Below are positions 23,515 through 36,402 of a DNA stretch of 64,000 nucleotides, piece after piece. Where the stretch lies: contig OU342630.1 in NCBI GenBank assembly GCA_910589415.1, positions 73,218,186-73,282,185 of the forward strand, in the 5' to 3' direction. The notes beneath the pieces are model-generated. The model saw only the letters and a program-made list of their open reading frames with translations. It ran no database searches and had not been told where the DNA came from. Made by a program: the position numbers and the translations under genes. Each line of letters opens with the position of its first letter. The first letter of the stretch is position 1. The DNA is from Malachius bipustulatus. Its lineage: Eukaryota; Arthropoda; Insecta; Coleoptera; Melyridae.

Positions 23515-23989
23515 AAAACTACCAAATAAGTAATTATATTATTATAATACATTGTCATTTATTTTCTTGTATGAAATAAAAGTATACATTTTTAAACTTT
23601 AAATATAAATTATTGAAAAGTTGATACCTATTATATCAACTTCCATTTTTTAGATTTTATCCAAAATTTTATTAATTTTAAATATGATTCTTTTAAGAAG
23701 AACAATAAATTTAGTAGAACTTTAAATAAAATGAGTCGTTATTCCTAATCAACAAAGAACTATTATGGATTTTCGCAGGTTGTTTATCCATTGAAATAAT
23801 CTTCCCAGAGTAAAATCTGGCCATTTCATTCCCTCCAGGTGAATTATCTTTAGTAGAAGTAATACAGGGTACAGGCTGTCCGTTTTAAGAGAATATGTCT
23901 CGGAATCTGGGTTATCTAAACAGCTATGGTATTTGTTATTGAATTGCGTATTTTTGTGCTGCTAAGTAATCTCAAAATACATTTAGAAT

Positions 23990-24240
23990 GGCTTCAGTAG
24001 TTGCTAAAATACGCTGAAAAAACTGAAAAATCGAAATTTCTCATTTGAGACATATTTTTTTTGTATTATTGTAGGTAAAAAATTGTAGGTTGACATAAGT
24101 AGGCAACAAGTATTCATGTGGCATTTAAAAAAAATCAAAGCCTCCAGATCCTAGAATTTCCACAGTAAACTTCTTTTTTTCTTGTATGGCCGTCATATAT
24201 GCTTTTTTATATTATTCATTCGCTATAAAAGAAATCAAGA
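23990..24240. repeat. fragment of the 9.8/33.8-kb foldback family
   Basis: AAATACGCTGAAAAAACTGA (24006) through the TTTTTTCTTGTATGGCC block near 24175 matches one arm of the foldbacks at 9825 and 33930. Only one arm is present. Confidence 0.5.
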
Positions 24241-24767
24241 AAAGCAAATATTGAAAGAGTAGGTACCTACTGAATTTTTCAATTACTTGAATATTACTCC
24301 TTGAATTGACTTGGAGGCAATCAACAAGTGAATAATCTGCCGAGATATAAGTAGGTATTATAATAATAATAATTCCAATTATTTTTAAAATTAGGTTTGA
24401 CAAGATTCAAACTTATTATAATAATAAAATAAGTAGGTAGGTATTATTATATGGGTCAAAATATTCAACTTTTCTTCCATCTTTATAAATGTGCCATCCC
24501 AGTAAAGTATAGCAAATTTAAAACTATTAATATTATTACTTGTGACCTTTCAAAGTTATAATTATTTTTATAAATTTATGCTTTCATAATAATTATTAAT
24601 ATCTATGGTTTGCAAAAATAGCAGGGGTCTCGTTGCATAGTACTCACTGTATAGGTACTTACTACCTCTATATAGGCCTTGAATAAACAAAAATTCCATG
24701 ATCTCCAAATGGTATTAATCTCCATAATCAAAGAGTATTAATCTCCAATTTTTCTTGATGTAACTAC

Positions 24768-27700
24768 TTAATGCATGCTTTGTTGTATAAGAGCAATATA
24801 TGAATATGCTGTCTTGATTATCTAAAATATCAAATAAATGATTTAGCTTGAATCGCGATTGCATAGTTGATGATTTTTTTCTACTTACAGCAACGAAGAG
24901 AGTAAATGACAAAGTTCCAAATGCTCCTGTTGTCAAAACCACTGGTTGCATACACATAATCTGCATAATTATGAAACTCTTTCGCAAGGATACATCAGCG
25001 TTATACCATTTTGACTGATACAAGATTTCCGATGTCTCTTCAAACTAAAAGCAGTAATAATCATAACCAATAATAAGTACAATAATAATAAAAACCTTCT
25101 TGCGCATCAATCGCAGAAATAGTGTATTTTTATGCGATTCAATTATGAATATTTTCACCGCTTTTTAAATTGGATTTCTGAAATTTTCCATATTAGTCAG
25201 GTCATATTAGCGTAGTGGTTTACTGAGAAAATTTCATTTCATTTAGTTTGAAAACGTGCCTTAGAATGGATTTTTTAATTTAACAAAATAAAAAAAAATT
25301 GGCAAATTTAAAAAATTTTTCCTTTTCCTGTGTCCACCACTGGCTAACTTTACTTAAAAAATACTATTCTTTAATACCTTTAATAAATTCGCAAAAAGTG
25401 AAAGGGGAACTTTGAAAGCCGAAAATTTGAAATTCTAGAGGAATAAACATCATGTAAAAATATTCGAATATCTCCGCCATTTATCTTATTTGCTTCTTGA
25501 ATTTTTTCAGAGTTAGGGGTTATTCGTATAGCTGTCTACTGGAAAAACTTCAGCTCAATTCCTTCAAAAAAGGCTCATAAACGGTTATAGAAATTTAGCC
25601 ATTTTTACCCTTTTCCTACCCACGCCACAGGCTTATTAATAAAACAATATGCAAATTTTACTGCATTAACTCAAATTTAAAATAATTTTCTTCCAATCGT
25701 GTTAATTTGGTTTAAATTTGTTTTTATAACTTGATTATAGGTAGGTAGGTATAGGGGTTCAAAATCTGGCAATTTTTTTCTAAAATTGAAAAGGCAGCCA
25801 TTTTGAAACGGCTCGATTTTACTCAAATAGTACCAGACGACTCCTTGCGGCTATCTTACTCATAAAACAATTTCAGCCCCCTAGATTGAAAACTGCGACC
25901 AGAAACCGTGCCTCATAGACGGTTTTTGTTTTTAATTTGGAGGGACACCCTGTAGAAGTAACGCAGCTTTAGGAATTTTTTTTTACGAAAATCAAATGTC
26001 ATTTCGAAGTTTCACAAGGGTAAAAAATTTCGTTCACTAATCCTTAAATATGAAGCTACAGCACCGGTTTTAAAATTTTAGAGAAATAAACATCATATGA
26101 AAAAAATATTAATATCTCCGCCATTTTTCTTATTTACTTCTTGAAACTTTTAAGGGTTAAAGTATATTAGTGTACTTGCCTACTGTGAAAATTTCAGTTC
26201 AATTTCTTAAAAAATGAACTCATAAACGGTTATAGAAATTTAGACATTTTTACCCTTTTCCTACCCACGCCACTGGCTTATTAATATAAATAATGCCAAT
26301 TTTATTGCTTTAATTCGAATAGTTTTGTTCCAATCTTGTTAATTTTATTTTAAAGTTTTATTGCCATCTTGCTCATACAGGGACTCAAAAAATAGCAAAT
26401 TTTTCAAAAATTCAAATGGCTGCCATTTTGAAGCGGCTTGGCCGATTTTGCTCAAGTGCAATACCAGACCACTCCTTGCAGATATCTTACTCCCACAAAA
26501 ATTTCAGCCTCCTAGATTGAAAACTGCGACCTGAAATGATACCACAAGAACCGGATTTCTGGAATTTTGAAGGGACACCCTGTAGAAGTGACTCGACTTT
26601 TGGAAATTTTTTCAACGAAAATCTAACATCATTCCAAAGTTTTATAAGGATCCAAAATTTCGTTCACTAATCTTCAAAGATTAGTTTTTTCCTAAACCCT
26701 AAACCACTTTTTCGTGATCTAGGGGTCATGATCGGTGGACATTTGATGAGTTTGGGTGATTTTCGAAAAGTGATGTCGTCCTCAATAGTGTATTTTTTTA
26801 TTAAAAAATACACTAATAATCAGCAAAATTATTCCAAAGTACACAATGTAAAAAAATTTAAATGGAAGAACTCTTGTAACTAACAAGATATGATGTATTA
26901 AACTGTGAAAAAATTACAAGAGTAGTACATACGTATATAAAGTAGAATTTCTAACAAAATTAATAAAAAATTTTTTTTTTTTTTATAATAAAATTTGAAA
27001 CTTTCAAAGTTCACTTTTTAAATGATCCTTAAAATGACACAATTATTTATGTATCCAATACAAATAAACATCTCTATTAACGAATATCAGCAATTATTAA
27101 CAAATGATTACATTAGATAATACCTACTCTCAAGGAAAAATTACAAAATAATTTGCCTAATATTTTTCTCAATTTCATCAAGTTTAATGACTTTCATTTT
27201 GTAGCACAAGTATTTAACAAACTTTCTTTGAACATTCTCAAGTTTCTAAATATGACTGTGAGAATAAGGAAACCATGACACAACAGTAATCAATAATACT
27301 CCTTACAAGTGAGTTATAAAGAGCTATCAGAAATTTTCCATTGGAAAATTTTGTTGTGGTCCTTGTTATGCACCCTAGCATTTTACTCGACTGAGAGATA
27401 ACACATTAAAATTTTATCCCGAATCTATGACGACTCCCAAATCAGTTACAAGATCCAATGTCGTCAGTGATGCAACGTTGTCAATGAAGTAAGTAACATT
27501 TACACTATCGAGTCTCCTAGAAAACTTCAAAATAGAATTATATTTATTGACGTTCAGGTCCAAACAGTTACTTTCACACCAACGAAATATTCCGTCGATG
27601 TCCGATTGCAGTTTTTCGGAATAACAGGAAGATTTCAACTGAATCTTCATAATATAATAATAATAATAATAATAATAAAGTGCCTTTATTAAGTGTTATC

Positions 27701-30700
27701 ACTAATATAACACATGAATCAGGATTGAGGCGAAGTCTAGCAATATTGCTACTCCACTTAACCTCAATAATTATAATTAATTTGTAAATTCTACATAATA
27801 CCTAAATAATAAATCAGCAATACTTAAATCAGAATTATCAATTAAACATAGAAACAATGAATCTTATGTCTACATAAACTAGCATAATCAAATCTAGGCA
27901 CAACAAACAAACTTAAAAAAGCAAAGAAAACAAAGATGATCACAAATACCTGATCACACAGCCAGCCCGCAGGCCGCCCTTTGCCTATCGAGTAAGTATG
28001 ACTTATAGTATTTTCGCAAGTAAGCGATTGGTATTTCATTATAAATTTTTACTGCATTATATGAAAAGCACATCCGAGAACCTGCCAGACGAAATCTAGG
28101 TAAGCTCAAGAACCATGGATGCCTGATACTGCGGTCATGCATCTCCCCTCTAAACATAAATTTCTTTCTGAGATATGGAGGTGTCGACGTGGAGAGGACC
28201 CGAAAGACCAAACAACCCATGTGGTAGGCAAATAATGAATCCCATGGGATTCAAAAAGGGGTTGACATTTTTTCCAATTAAGGGAAGTTAGTATAATCTA
28301 AAAGGACAAAACTATAATTTTTTCAAGTGTAAATTATCATGAAACTGTTGCAGCCGAAAAAAAAATATAAAAAGATGGAAAGTTTTTGTGTTTTAACCGA
28401 GGTTTTAACCTTATAAGTTACTGTATTTTGATAAAACTGTGTTCTTGAAAAATTAGGATTTTTGACTTGTGCCACTTTTCTCGTGCAGCGACGATATCTG
28501 CATAAAGTAAAACTTTTGAATGGTGTATAACATTGAAGATATCGTTTATAAAAAGTAGAAACAGGAGGGCACAAATGGGACCCGTGAGGAAGCGATGAGA
28601 CACAATGATAGAGGTCAAAAAAATAACTTTCTACTTTAACAGTTTGAATGCGATTAGCAAGAAAAGAATTTCAATTTACCCAGGAAAGCAGAGGCTCGCC
28701 CACACCGTTGGTCTTCAGTTTCCCAATTAACATTGAGTGAATAACAGTGTCGAAAGCCTCACTGAAGTCCGTGTAGACAGCATCGACCTCGAAACTCTGT
28801 TCTGCCTGAAAACCATGCTGCCCATCGACAATGAAGTATTAAATATGTATGACAGCTTCTCAGTGACCTCTCTATCAGAGAGTTTTAGAATGCAGGACTG
28901 GATACACAGCGCTCTATAGTTTTCTATAGTTTTTTTGTAAATAAATAATGCATAACTATTTTTCCAAAGATCGGTGAAAACCCCTACAGAAAGAGATTTA
29001 TTAAAAGATTTATTTAAAAGTGGCCAGATCAAAGGGGGAGCGCAGATTTTTACAAATATTGGTGGAACTAAGTCTGGACCCGTACTGCCAAATATCAGTT
29101 TGCTTAAGCATTCAAAAATCTCGTCACTTGAAACTGATAGGGCGTCGCAATGAACCGCCGAAAAAGTTCCGGCACAATCGTTATCTCCTAATACTTCGGA
29201 AGGTTATAAAGTAAATAATGAATAATGGATTTTGGATAGTTACTTACCGCGCCTTTTATCCTCTCGCCAGACAGACATGCTACAAACAAGGCAATTAACC
29301 ATGCAAAAAGAAACATCACATCTGCCACCACTTCGAGAGTAAATTCTTCAGTAATTCTCTGAAATAAATTTTCATATTTTAATTGATTATATACCTATAC
29401 AGGGTGTTTGGTAGCTGGGCCAGCCAAAATCGCACGTCATGTATAACAGTTGATTGAAACCGTTGATTGAAAGACTAGGGTATAACATTGTATTTTAATC
29501 ATAAAACAGAGAATAACTCTTTTCAAGATGAGACCTCGTTTAGGAACAATTTCCAAAAATATAAAACTATAAGGTTACTAAAATTTCTATGCAGGTATAC
29601 AGGATTATACCTATTTCGTTGCTCACTACAGGGATATCGAAAACGGTAAATGATACAGGGTCAGTTAAATTAAAAAAAATCCGCTCGAAAATTAAAGAAA
29701 ATTTTACCCTGCTAAAACCCTTCACACGGTTTTTCTTGAATAACTCAAAAAGTAAGGATTTTTTTAAAACTCAATCAACAGAAATAATTTTATACGTCCA
29801 ATTTTATATGTGCATTTTTTGTAACATCTTCGAATTATAAAAATAGTAAAATTGGTGTGTTATTCCTCCTAATTTTTTCTCATAAACCCTTAAGTTTTGA
29901 GATACAAGCTGCTATTTTAAGTCCCTGGTTTTTCGAATCGGTCTCTATGGGTCAGATGATCAATTTTTTCATATTTTTGTTACATATTATATTCAAAGAC
30001 AGGGTCACAATTGCTATAATTTAAAATTATTTTCGACTATACAGAGTATCACATATGAGAGTGACATTTCCAAGTTATGTTTCTTTATTTAAACGGCATA
30101 CTCGTACGTTATTTCATTTTTAGATTGTCTAAGAAGAAAAAATGAGACCAACTTTAAAATGGAAAAGTTTTTAACCAGTGAAAATCGCAATTTGCAAAGT
30201 TCAAGACAGTGTACAACGAAAACGGCCCATGATAGACGAAAACGGATGTCATATCGCTGTTTTACCATTCCTTTGTACAGAAACATTTTTTATACTATTT
30301 TTTTTGTGACACGTTGGGAAATCTCAGATTTTTTATCACCCTGTTTAATGATTTCAACTAATTTACTTAAGCTACTAACCATTATTATTAGGTTTGAATA
30401 TAAACCTAAAATTACTCCTGTTGCAGTCAAATGCACCAGCATGACGTTGCTGATGGCTGAATCCATTACATGTGCTTGTCTAGAAAATAACAAGAATGAT
30501 CAAGTGCAATCACTTTAATCCCACACTGACTTACTCGTAAGCTACTTTGTGCATCTTAACACATTCTATAAAGTTAGCTGCTTGAATATTTTTCGACTCG
30601 GAATCGAACATTACAAGCAACTTGCTGTTTAAATGCTGAACTCGAACTACTATATAAGAACACATTTCATAAATCACAAAAGCACCCCCAGCAACTCCTG

Positions 30701-31105
30701 CAAATACATAAAATGCGAATACGAATTGAGTCGTCATCCACAAGAATTTCAGCCATGAAGACTCAGTATCGAAAGGCCATGCGACAGGAACAAACGCGTT
30801 GCATAATACGTTAAATCTGAATTTTGCTGTTGCTTTTTTGCAATTCTCTTCATTTAAAACAGCAAGAATTTGCTTACTTATGCAACAGCAGATTATGTAG
30901 ATATAAGTTATAAAGGCTAGAAAATTTAGGCGATGACGCTCCTTGAAAAAATTTTCTGGTATACCATATTCTGAATGGTCCGGAATATTCTCTAATAGCC
31001 AAACAATATGATCCTGTGCTAAAACAGCTATTCCGTAAGCCGTACATAAGCCTATAAAACAGATAGCGTCTGCTAACGATGAACTCATTTGCATCCATTC
31101 CTTGT
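24768..31105 (-). CDS. odorant receptor OrA, five 3' exons; first exon not found
   Basis: Insect odorant receptors are seven-helix ligand-gated channel subunits in sensory-neuron membranes that work with the co-receptor Orco. Exons, 5' to 3' on the minus strand: 31105..30535, 30479..30380, 29358..29248, 25044..24889, 24821..24768. All have GT-AG borders and joining phases (1, 2, 0, 0, 0). The first has AC left over to complete a codon from a missing upstream exon. The protein part runs from KEWMQMSSSLADAI through the helices, the conserved QIMCMQPVVLTTGAFGTLSF block of the last helix, and the terminal YSYIALIQQSMH. Exon lengths equal those of OrB exactly, and the last-helix exon is about 90 percent identical. 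No stops or frameshifts lie in these exons. No match to OrB exon one was found between 31106 and 43494, so OrA is either 5' truncated or uses a distant first exon. The introns contain LINEs and a 640-bp-unit repeat. Confidence 0.8.
25090..26815 (-). repeat. repeat with about 640-bp internal units (copy A, minus)
   Basis: Blocks CTACCCACGCCACAGGCTTA (25616) and CTACCCACGCCACTGGCTTA (26262) mark two successive units. A partial third with TGTGTCCACCACTGGC (25329) and a distinct end CTTGCGCATCAATCGCAG (25098) follow. The same order occurs inverted at 62000-63290. The far end has the hairpin AGTGTATTTTTTTATTAAAA...ACACT (26788). It lies in OrA intron four, about 50 bases from exon five. No coding capacity was seen. 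Confidence 0.75.
26990..27655 (-). mobile_element. LINE fragment (RT C-terminal part)
   Basis: The frame 27650..27414 encodes LQSDIDGIFRWCESNCLDLN and DLVTDLGVVIDSG, the post-active-site region of jockey/I-type reverse transcriptases. Similar out-of-frame sequence (LYNSLVRSI, then Y(S/H)SHSY-like) continues to about 27170, and a poly-A/T stretch follows near 26980. It sits immediately past the 3' tail of the next LINE, so it is a separate truncated copy. Confidence 0.65.
27655..29215 (-). mobile_element. degenerate LINE (I/jockey-like) with (TTA)n tail
   Basis: From 29215 downward on the minus strand I read STGPDLVPPIF, IWPLLNKSFNKSLS with LWKNSYALFIYKK (RT blocks), then VYTDFSEAFDTVIHSML in a shifted frame, GPICALLFLLFINDIF, and the C-terminal STSTPPYLRKKFMFRGEMHD with YNAVKIYNEIPIAYL. 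Many frameshifts. The element ends in eight ATT/AAT triplets at 27657-27681. The tail resembles that of I-clade LINEs, which end in TAA repeats. It is antisense to nothing: it lies sense with OrA inside intron four, about 30 bases past exon four. Confidence 0.75.
29390..30070. repeat. TACAGGGTG-type repeat in OrA intron three
   Basis: TATACAGGGTGTTTGGTAGC at 29396 and ACAGGGTCAGTTAAATTAAA at 29656 resemble ends of the other noncoding elements. CTATACAGAGTATCACATAT at 30037 is a possible opposite end. Arms could not be matched convincingly, so it may be an old or composite copy. Confidence 0.35.
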
Positions 31106-31269
31106 CTGAAAAATACAATATATAAAAATTATGATTATTATGAACTTTTGAGTTGATCATTTTTTTAATTTAACATCGAAGCAGTCAGATTCAATGACGA
31201 AATATATCACCCAGACTTTCTCATACATAAGACAACCCTGTGGCTGTCTTATGTATGCGTCGTTTATGC

Positions 31270-32580
31270 AGGCTCAGCTACTGTTAGCTGAGAAGCTAAA
31301 CATCCACAATAATAGCGATCCCACCAACGACCCATTCTAATCTGGGAACTGAAAAATAAAACTGACTTCGGCACTGAAAAAATGCAAAATTGGAGTGCTG
31401 GATTGACAAAGTCACAGTACCATTCACAATGATACAAAACCTGATAGGATACAAGCCATAGCAGATACTATAAATATTCAACAGTATTTGGAGCTCAAAC
31501 ACATTCCCAGAGAAATGACCCAAAGCACACATCATCCCCATCCCGAAACCAAACAAAGACGCCACCAACATACTCATCAACTAGGTATAGACTCATTTCC
31601 CTTACCTGCTGCCAATATGCAAACTATTCGAAAGAATTATAAACAAAAGGATCGTGTGGTTCTTGGAGCAAAGAGGTGGTTCTTAGTTGACAGAGTGAAT
31701 TTCGCCACGGGCGTTCATCCATTTCTAGATTATAGATTACAGCAAGCGATATCACTTATCAGAGCTGGAGAAATTAGCAAAAATTAACGGGATGCAGCTG
31801 TTCTCTGCACCAAAACTAAATGTATCCATCTAGCAGGCAAAAAAAGCAAACAAACCCACCAAAGCTTACGAAATATAATAAATAGATTGAAAATGTAGCA
31901 GAGTTTAGGTTTTTGGGATGATCCTTGACAAAAGATTAACATGGGCATCACATAACAAAATGTTGATAAATGAATGTCACCTCAGAATTAATGTTATGAA
32001 GTCTTTATCAAACATAAAATGCAGGAGCTGATCGAGACACGTTAATGAACATTTATAGACCCTTGATCAGATCCAAGCTTAACTACGGCTATATAGTTTA
32101 CCAGTCAGCGAAAACTAAAATATTAATTTGTTTAAAACCATCCAAAACACAGCACTCAGATTAGCACTCACACGAGCCCAATTGCAAGCCTACTGAGTAT
32201 GGCCAGGGAATTACCTTTGCCACTTAGACGATACCGTATGACTATTACCCACATAAACGGCCTCCTACATCTCAAATCCCACCCAATTCTGACCTATATG
32301 TCCTCCCATTTCGGCTCAACATCGACAATAATAGAAACCGTAACATTTCCGCGTTAATACAAATTCGAATAGAAACCGTCTTAAAAATTTGACATACATA
32401 TAACAGAGCTCCCAATATCCGACTCCGTACAACTTCGACTCAAATACTCTCCCCCGCCCCATGGAAAAATCCCGAGTATAGACAAACACATCCCTAACAA
32501 AATAAAAATAGAAACAGATATCCTCGCTGCATCACAAAAAATATTTCTGAAAGTATTATAAAATAATAAAATTAACTCTG
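31270..32580 (+). mobile_element. degenerate jockey-like LINE fragment
   Basis: Across three frames on the plus strand I read FPEKWPKAHIIPIPKPNKDA-like (31502), then LLPICKLFERIINKRIVWFL (31605, RT block 3 region), LGMILDKRLTWASH (31910) and IQNTALRLALTRA (32145), the thumb and end of a jockey-type reverse transcriptase. Stops and frameshifts are frequent and the ADD active site is not recognisable. It begins about 165 bases upstream of OrA exon two, where an Or first exon might have been. Confidence 0.75.
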
Positions 32581-32850
32581 TTACCGCACTATTATAATTA
32601 ATTTCATTTTGTCAAGTATCGCCAAAAGATTTAATGAAATCAAGTAACAACTAACATGCTGAAAGCCATAAATACAACAAAACAAAAAGTTGTCCCAGTT
32701 TTATATTATGAACAAGTGGGATTGAGAGTTGCGTTAATAAGAGTTATAAGAGAGGAGTATTTGTTTTAAACTTGCAACAATTTTCATCACAATTTAGAAT
32801 AGATAATAATTTAGAAACAAATCAGAAAAGGGTGATAAGAGTACCTCCGA
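32581..32850. other. AT-rich stretch without gene
   Basis: Nothing beyond AT-rich sequence is visible between the LINE fragment and the next repeat. Confidence 0.35.
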
Positions 32851-32856
32851 GAGGCG

Positions 32857-33282
32857 GATTTACAAATGTGCCGCCTATAGGCTGAATCAAATCGCTGCCT
32901 ATGGTATTAATTAATCCTCGTTGCATAGGATCCGGGGGTTCTCTCCCGGGAAATTTTGAGAATTATTTGTTAAAAAAGTGATGAAAGGTCGCAAAAATGA
33001 CAGAATTTTTAGCGCTTAGGCTCTATAGCCTGATTTTAGTGGGTAAACAGGCTGTGTTCTTGTGGGCTTCAAAAAGAATATGAATTCAAAGGCGGAGGGG
33101 GGTACGAAACGGTTTTCCCCTCTCGATAAAGCGCCGCAGGCAATTTTTTTTAATATCCAAGGTCACGCAATTTACCAGCACTCGAAAATATTTTTGTTCT
33201 TCGAAAATTTGCCGCCTACAAAAATTTGCCGCCGTAGGCTATAATAGCCTACCTAGCCTAATCGGAAATCCACCACTGCCTC
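32857..33282. mobile_element. possible non-autonomous hAT-like element
   Basis: The left end AGGCGGATTTACAAATGTGC and the right end, inverted (CAGTGGTGGATTTCC), resemble the CAGTGGCGGATTTA ends common in hAT-type elements. GCCGCC and TAGGCT blocks repeat inside, inverted. Flanks CCTCCGAG and CCTCCGTC could be a decayed 8-base duplication. Contains no transposase. Confidence 0.35.
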
Positions 33283-33599
33283 CGTCGTTCATCGAACATG
33301 TAAAAGCTCAGTGGTGATGAACGAAGCTCCGCAAGTTGCGCAGTTCACGCCTAGCCTCTCGCCTTCTAATAAAAATTGGACAGTACATCCCAGTTATTGC
33401 TAGGTAGTTTCATATATTTTTTTATGTTGTCCGGGGACATGCAATAAAGTGGTTTTTATTACTTCTTTCAAAAACGAAGCAAGATAAAAAAAAATAAAAG
33501 GCTGAAAAGTTTCACTTCACTAAACAATATTCGTTGAGGTGCTCTCCGGGTCGCCACTGGACTTAATAATTTCATAATATGTTTGTGCTTTTTAAAAGA

Positions 33600-33785
33600 T
33601 TAACTTTGAGCACACTACATCCATGGTGTGAATTTTAGTTCCAGAGAAAACGGCGTTTTTCTAAACTTCAAAATGAGAAAAAAAAATGATATTTCGAAAA
33701 CCAAAAGTGTTTTGGGGGAAATTTTGGCAACATTCATTAGATATTCACCAAATGTAATGTCAGTTATGAAAGAAATAATTTTGTG
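33600..33785. repeat. dispersed repeat fragment
   Basis: CAAAAGTGTTTTGGGGGAAA (33702) and AATGTAATGTCAGTTATGAA (33753) are the inverse of the 8830-8950 fragment. It directly adjoins the foldback at 33788. Confidence 0.55.
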
Positions 33786-33787
33786 TT

Positions 33788-34791
33788 ATACAGGGTGCAC
33801 CATGTATCCTTCTCTATATTGCTATCTCCTAATGCTAACGGATAAACGGTCGGTTAAACAAGTCCAAAGGAGCGCAATTTTGTGGCCATCTCGATTCCGT
33901 CGAGACATACAAGATATCTGTGACCGTTCCTGAAATATCCTGAAAAAACTGAAAAATCGAGATTTCTTATTTTTTCCATATCTTTTTATTATTGGAGATT
34001 AATGAATAATTTTTTGTGGGCTTACATAAGTCGTCAAGAGCTACCCATCTGACATTTCAAAAAGTTTCAAAGCCGACTAGATCCTAGAATTTTCATAGTC
34101 AACTTTCGTTTTTCTTATGGCCACCATAGTGTTTTTTTATGTTGTTTCGGTATAAAAAAAATCATAAAAACAAAAAATTGTTAAACTTCAAAAAATAAAT
34201 TTAAAAAATTTTTATTCTTCTTTTTTCTTTACAAAAAAGACACATTTTTAGACCGAATTTCATAGATAAATTAAAAAACCATAAGGCAAGCACTATTTCG
34301 GCGTATTTTACAAATGTTGACGTTTTTCGACGATTTTTTATTAGGTTTTTCTTTGAAAAATTAAGAATTAAAATTTAAATTTTTTTTTTTATGTTTATTA
34401 ATTTCTGGTTGCCATTGTTTTTTTCATATCGAACGACATAAAAAAATAATATGGCGGCCATAAGAAAAACGAAAGTTGACTGTGAAAACTCTTGGATCTA
34501 GTAGGCCTTGAAAATTTTTGAAATGTCAGATGGATAGCTCTTGACGTCTTATGTAAGCCTACAAAAAATTATTTATTAATTTCCAATAATAAAAAAGATA
34601 TGAGGAAAATAAGAAATCTCGATTTTTCAGTTTTTTCAGGATATTTCAAGAACGGTCACAGATATCGTACATGTCTTGACAGATTCGACATGGCCACAAT
34701 ACTGCGCATCTTTTCTCTAATTGAACCGATCCTGTATCTCTTGGCGTTCAGGAGATAGCAATATAGAGAAGGATACATGGTGCACCCTGTA
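33788..34791. mobile_element. complete foldback element of about 1 kb
   Basis: TACAGGGTGCACCATGTATC (33789) and its exact inverse ending at 34791 enclose arms of about 430 bases. Matching blocks include GTGACCGTTCCTGAAATATC / GATATTTCAAGAACGGTCAC and CCTAGAATTTTCATAGTCAA / TTGACTGTGAAAACTCTTGG. No ORF was seen. It is the best-preserved copy of the family also seen at 9825 and 23990. Confidence 0.9.
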
Positions 34792-35637
34792 TAGGTGGCC
34801 AAAAAAAGTAACATTCGAAATTTAAACTTTTTGCTCATTTTTCTCAGTGTAGGTAATTGTGAAATTGAAATATTTTGACTGTTAATTAAAGATCAGAAGA
34901 ATTAACAGGTGAAATAGAAACAAATACCAGGAGTGAAATTTTGTAATAAAAATAAATTCTGTCATTTTTCTGTTTTTGGTGCAACGTTTGTTTAATAGGA
35001 ATAAACAAGTTCAAATTTATTTTCAAGTTCACAAAAAAAAATAATTGTAAATTTTAATTTACTATAAAGCTTTTAATTCGATTGGACTTTAAAGATGTTT
35101 ATTTGCGTTGAGAATGTTTTGAGGTTTTAAGGTCACAATCGCCAATTTTTTTTCAAATAGATTTTCATCAAATTAAAGTGAAGTAATATTATTATTGCCT
35201 GTTATAAGGGAATATAAGTAAATGATAAGGGAACATTTTTTGTGACCTAATCAAATTTATGTTCATTTCTTTTAAAATAAAAAATATATTTGAACTTCTT
35301 AGATGATCGTTTCTTTGTGTCGAATACGCTTTGCTATAGGTACAAAAACATACAAAAAAGTAATTTAATTTTTTTTTATTAAGAAATTTCGCTCCTATAG
35401 TAATGGCCATAGATAATATGCAGTGTGGGTAGCATAGGGCAATGCATTTTAAATGGGTAAGAAACTGACAGCGATGTCAGCTCAATGCAAGCAGTGGCAC
35501 AGGTTCATATAAAAATATTAAAATCGAAAGGAAATTGACATTTCTATTCTCAGGATTTCTAGACAAAAATAATCGAGGTTCTGTTGAAATGTCAAAAAGT
35601 AATAATTTTTTGATGTTTCTATAACTTGTATAGATTA
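34792..35637. other. AT-rich stretch with a repeat fragment
   Basis: A block near 35295-35400 (TTAGATGATCG ... GTCGAATACGC ... AATTTCGCTCCTAT) matches the 8450-9050 repeat. Otherwise no gene was seen. Confidence 0.35.
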
Positions 35638-35788
35638 ATGCCCGTATTCACAAACGATAATTTCCTAAATAATTACGTAATCAATTATCCCCATCTCATT
35701 CTATTGCAAAAAAACTGCATATCTCCATCTCACTCATTTAAATAATTACGTAATTATTTAGGAAATTATCGTTTGTGAATACGGGCAT
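35638..35788. mobile_element. 151-bp MITE, copy 2
   Basis: It has the same length as copy 1 at 23364 and reads identical to it, with TGCCCGTATTCACAAACG ends. Flanks TAA and TGA could be a decayed three-base duplication. Identity suggests recent movement or gene conversion. Confidence 0.88.
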
Positions 35789-36402
35789 GAATATTGCAAT
35801 GCTTGTAGGGTAGGTATTGCTTTTACATTATAAAAATATTATTTGAACACATTCCTTATTTAAAGAGGTAGGTAAAATGAAAGTCGTAGTGCTTGTTAAT
35901 AAAATTTTATTTCTTGCTACTTTATTGATGGCTTTATTTATCAAGGCTTCCCTATTTGGGAAGTGACGATTATTTGATAGATAGGCAAGTATACTGTAAT
36001 GTAATCATATAATCATCTTCTATCTTCACGTAATGCCTATCACTTGCAAATTACTTCTTTTTATCAGGGGACTTAGGTCAAATACTTACTTATTTATTCT
36101 TCTTCTCAGGGGGATGTTACCAATGAGTGTGCTAACATGTGCTTTTTCAGTTTTATTTTAATTTAAGTAAGTACTGATTCAAATTAAATATTTCAAAATA
36201 TTAAATTAAATATACATCAACACTCGTATTGGTTTGGAGCCTAGGTATTTGCTGTTGAACTGAGGACTTGTTGAGAAAGAAGGAACTGTGTATTGGTTTT
36301 TAGTTTATAAGTGCAATAATATTGAGACTCAAAATTGCTGTCCATTATTGCTCGTATTCAAGAAATAATACAAAAATAAATATAACTTTCGTGAATTTTC
36401 TT

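Noticed and set aside
24212..24403. Minus-strand ORF starting with a hydrophobic stretch
   Set aside because: The hydrophobic part is the translation of ATT-type simple sequence, and it overlaps a foldback fragment.
30159..30518. Plus-strand 119-codon ORF
   Set aside because: It is antisense to OrA exon three and its intron, with no domain of its own.
31296..31580. Minus-strand 94-codon hydrophobic ORF as the missing OrA first exon
   Set aside because: It is antisense to a jockey-like RT block, shows no similarity to OrB exon one and has no fitting donor.
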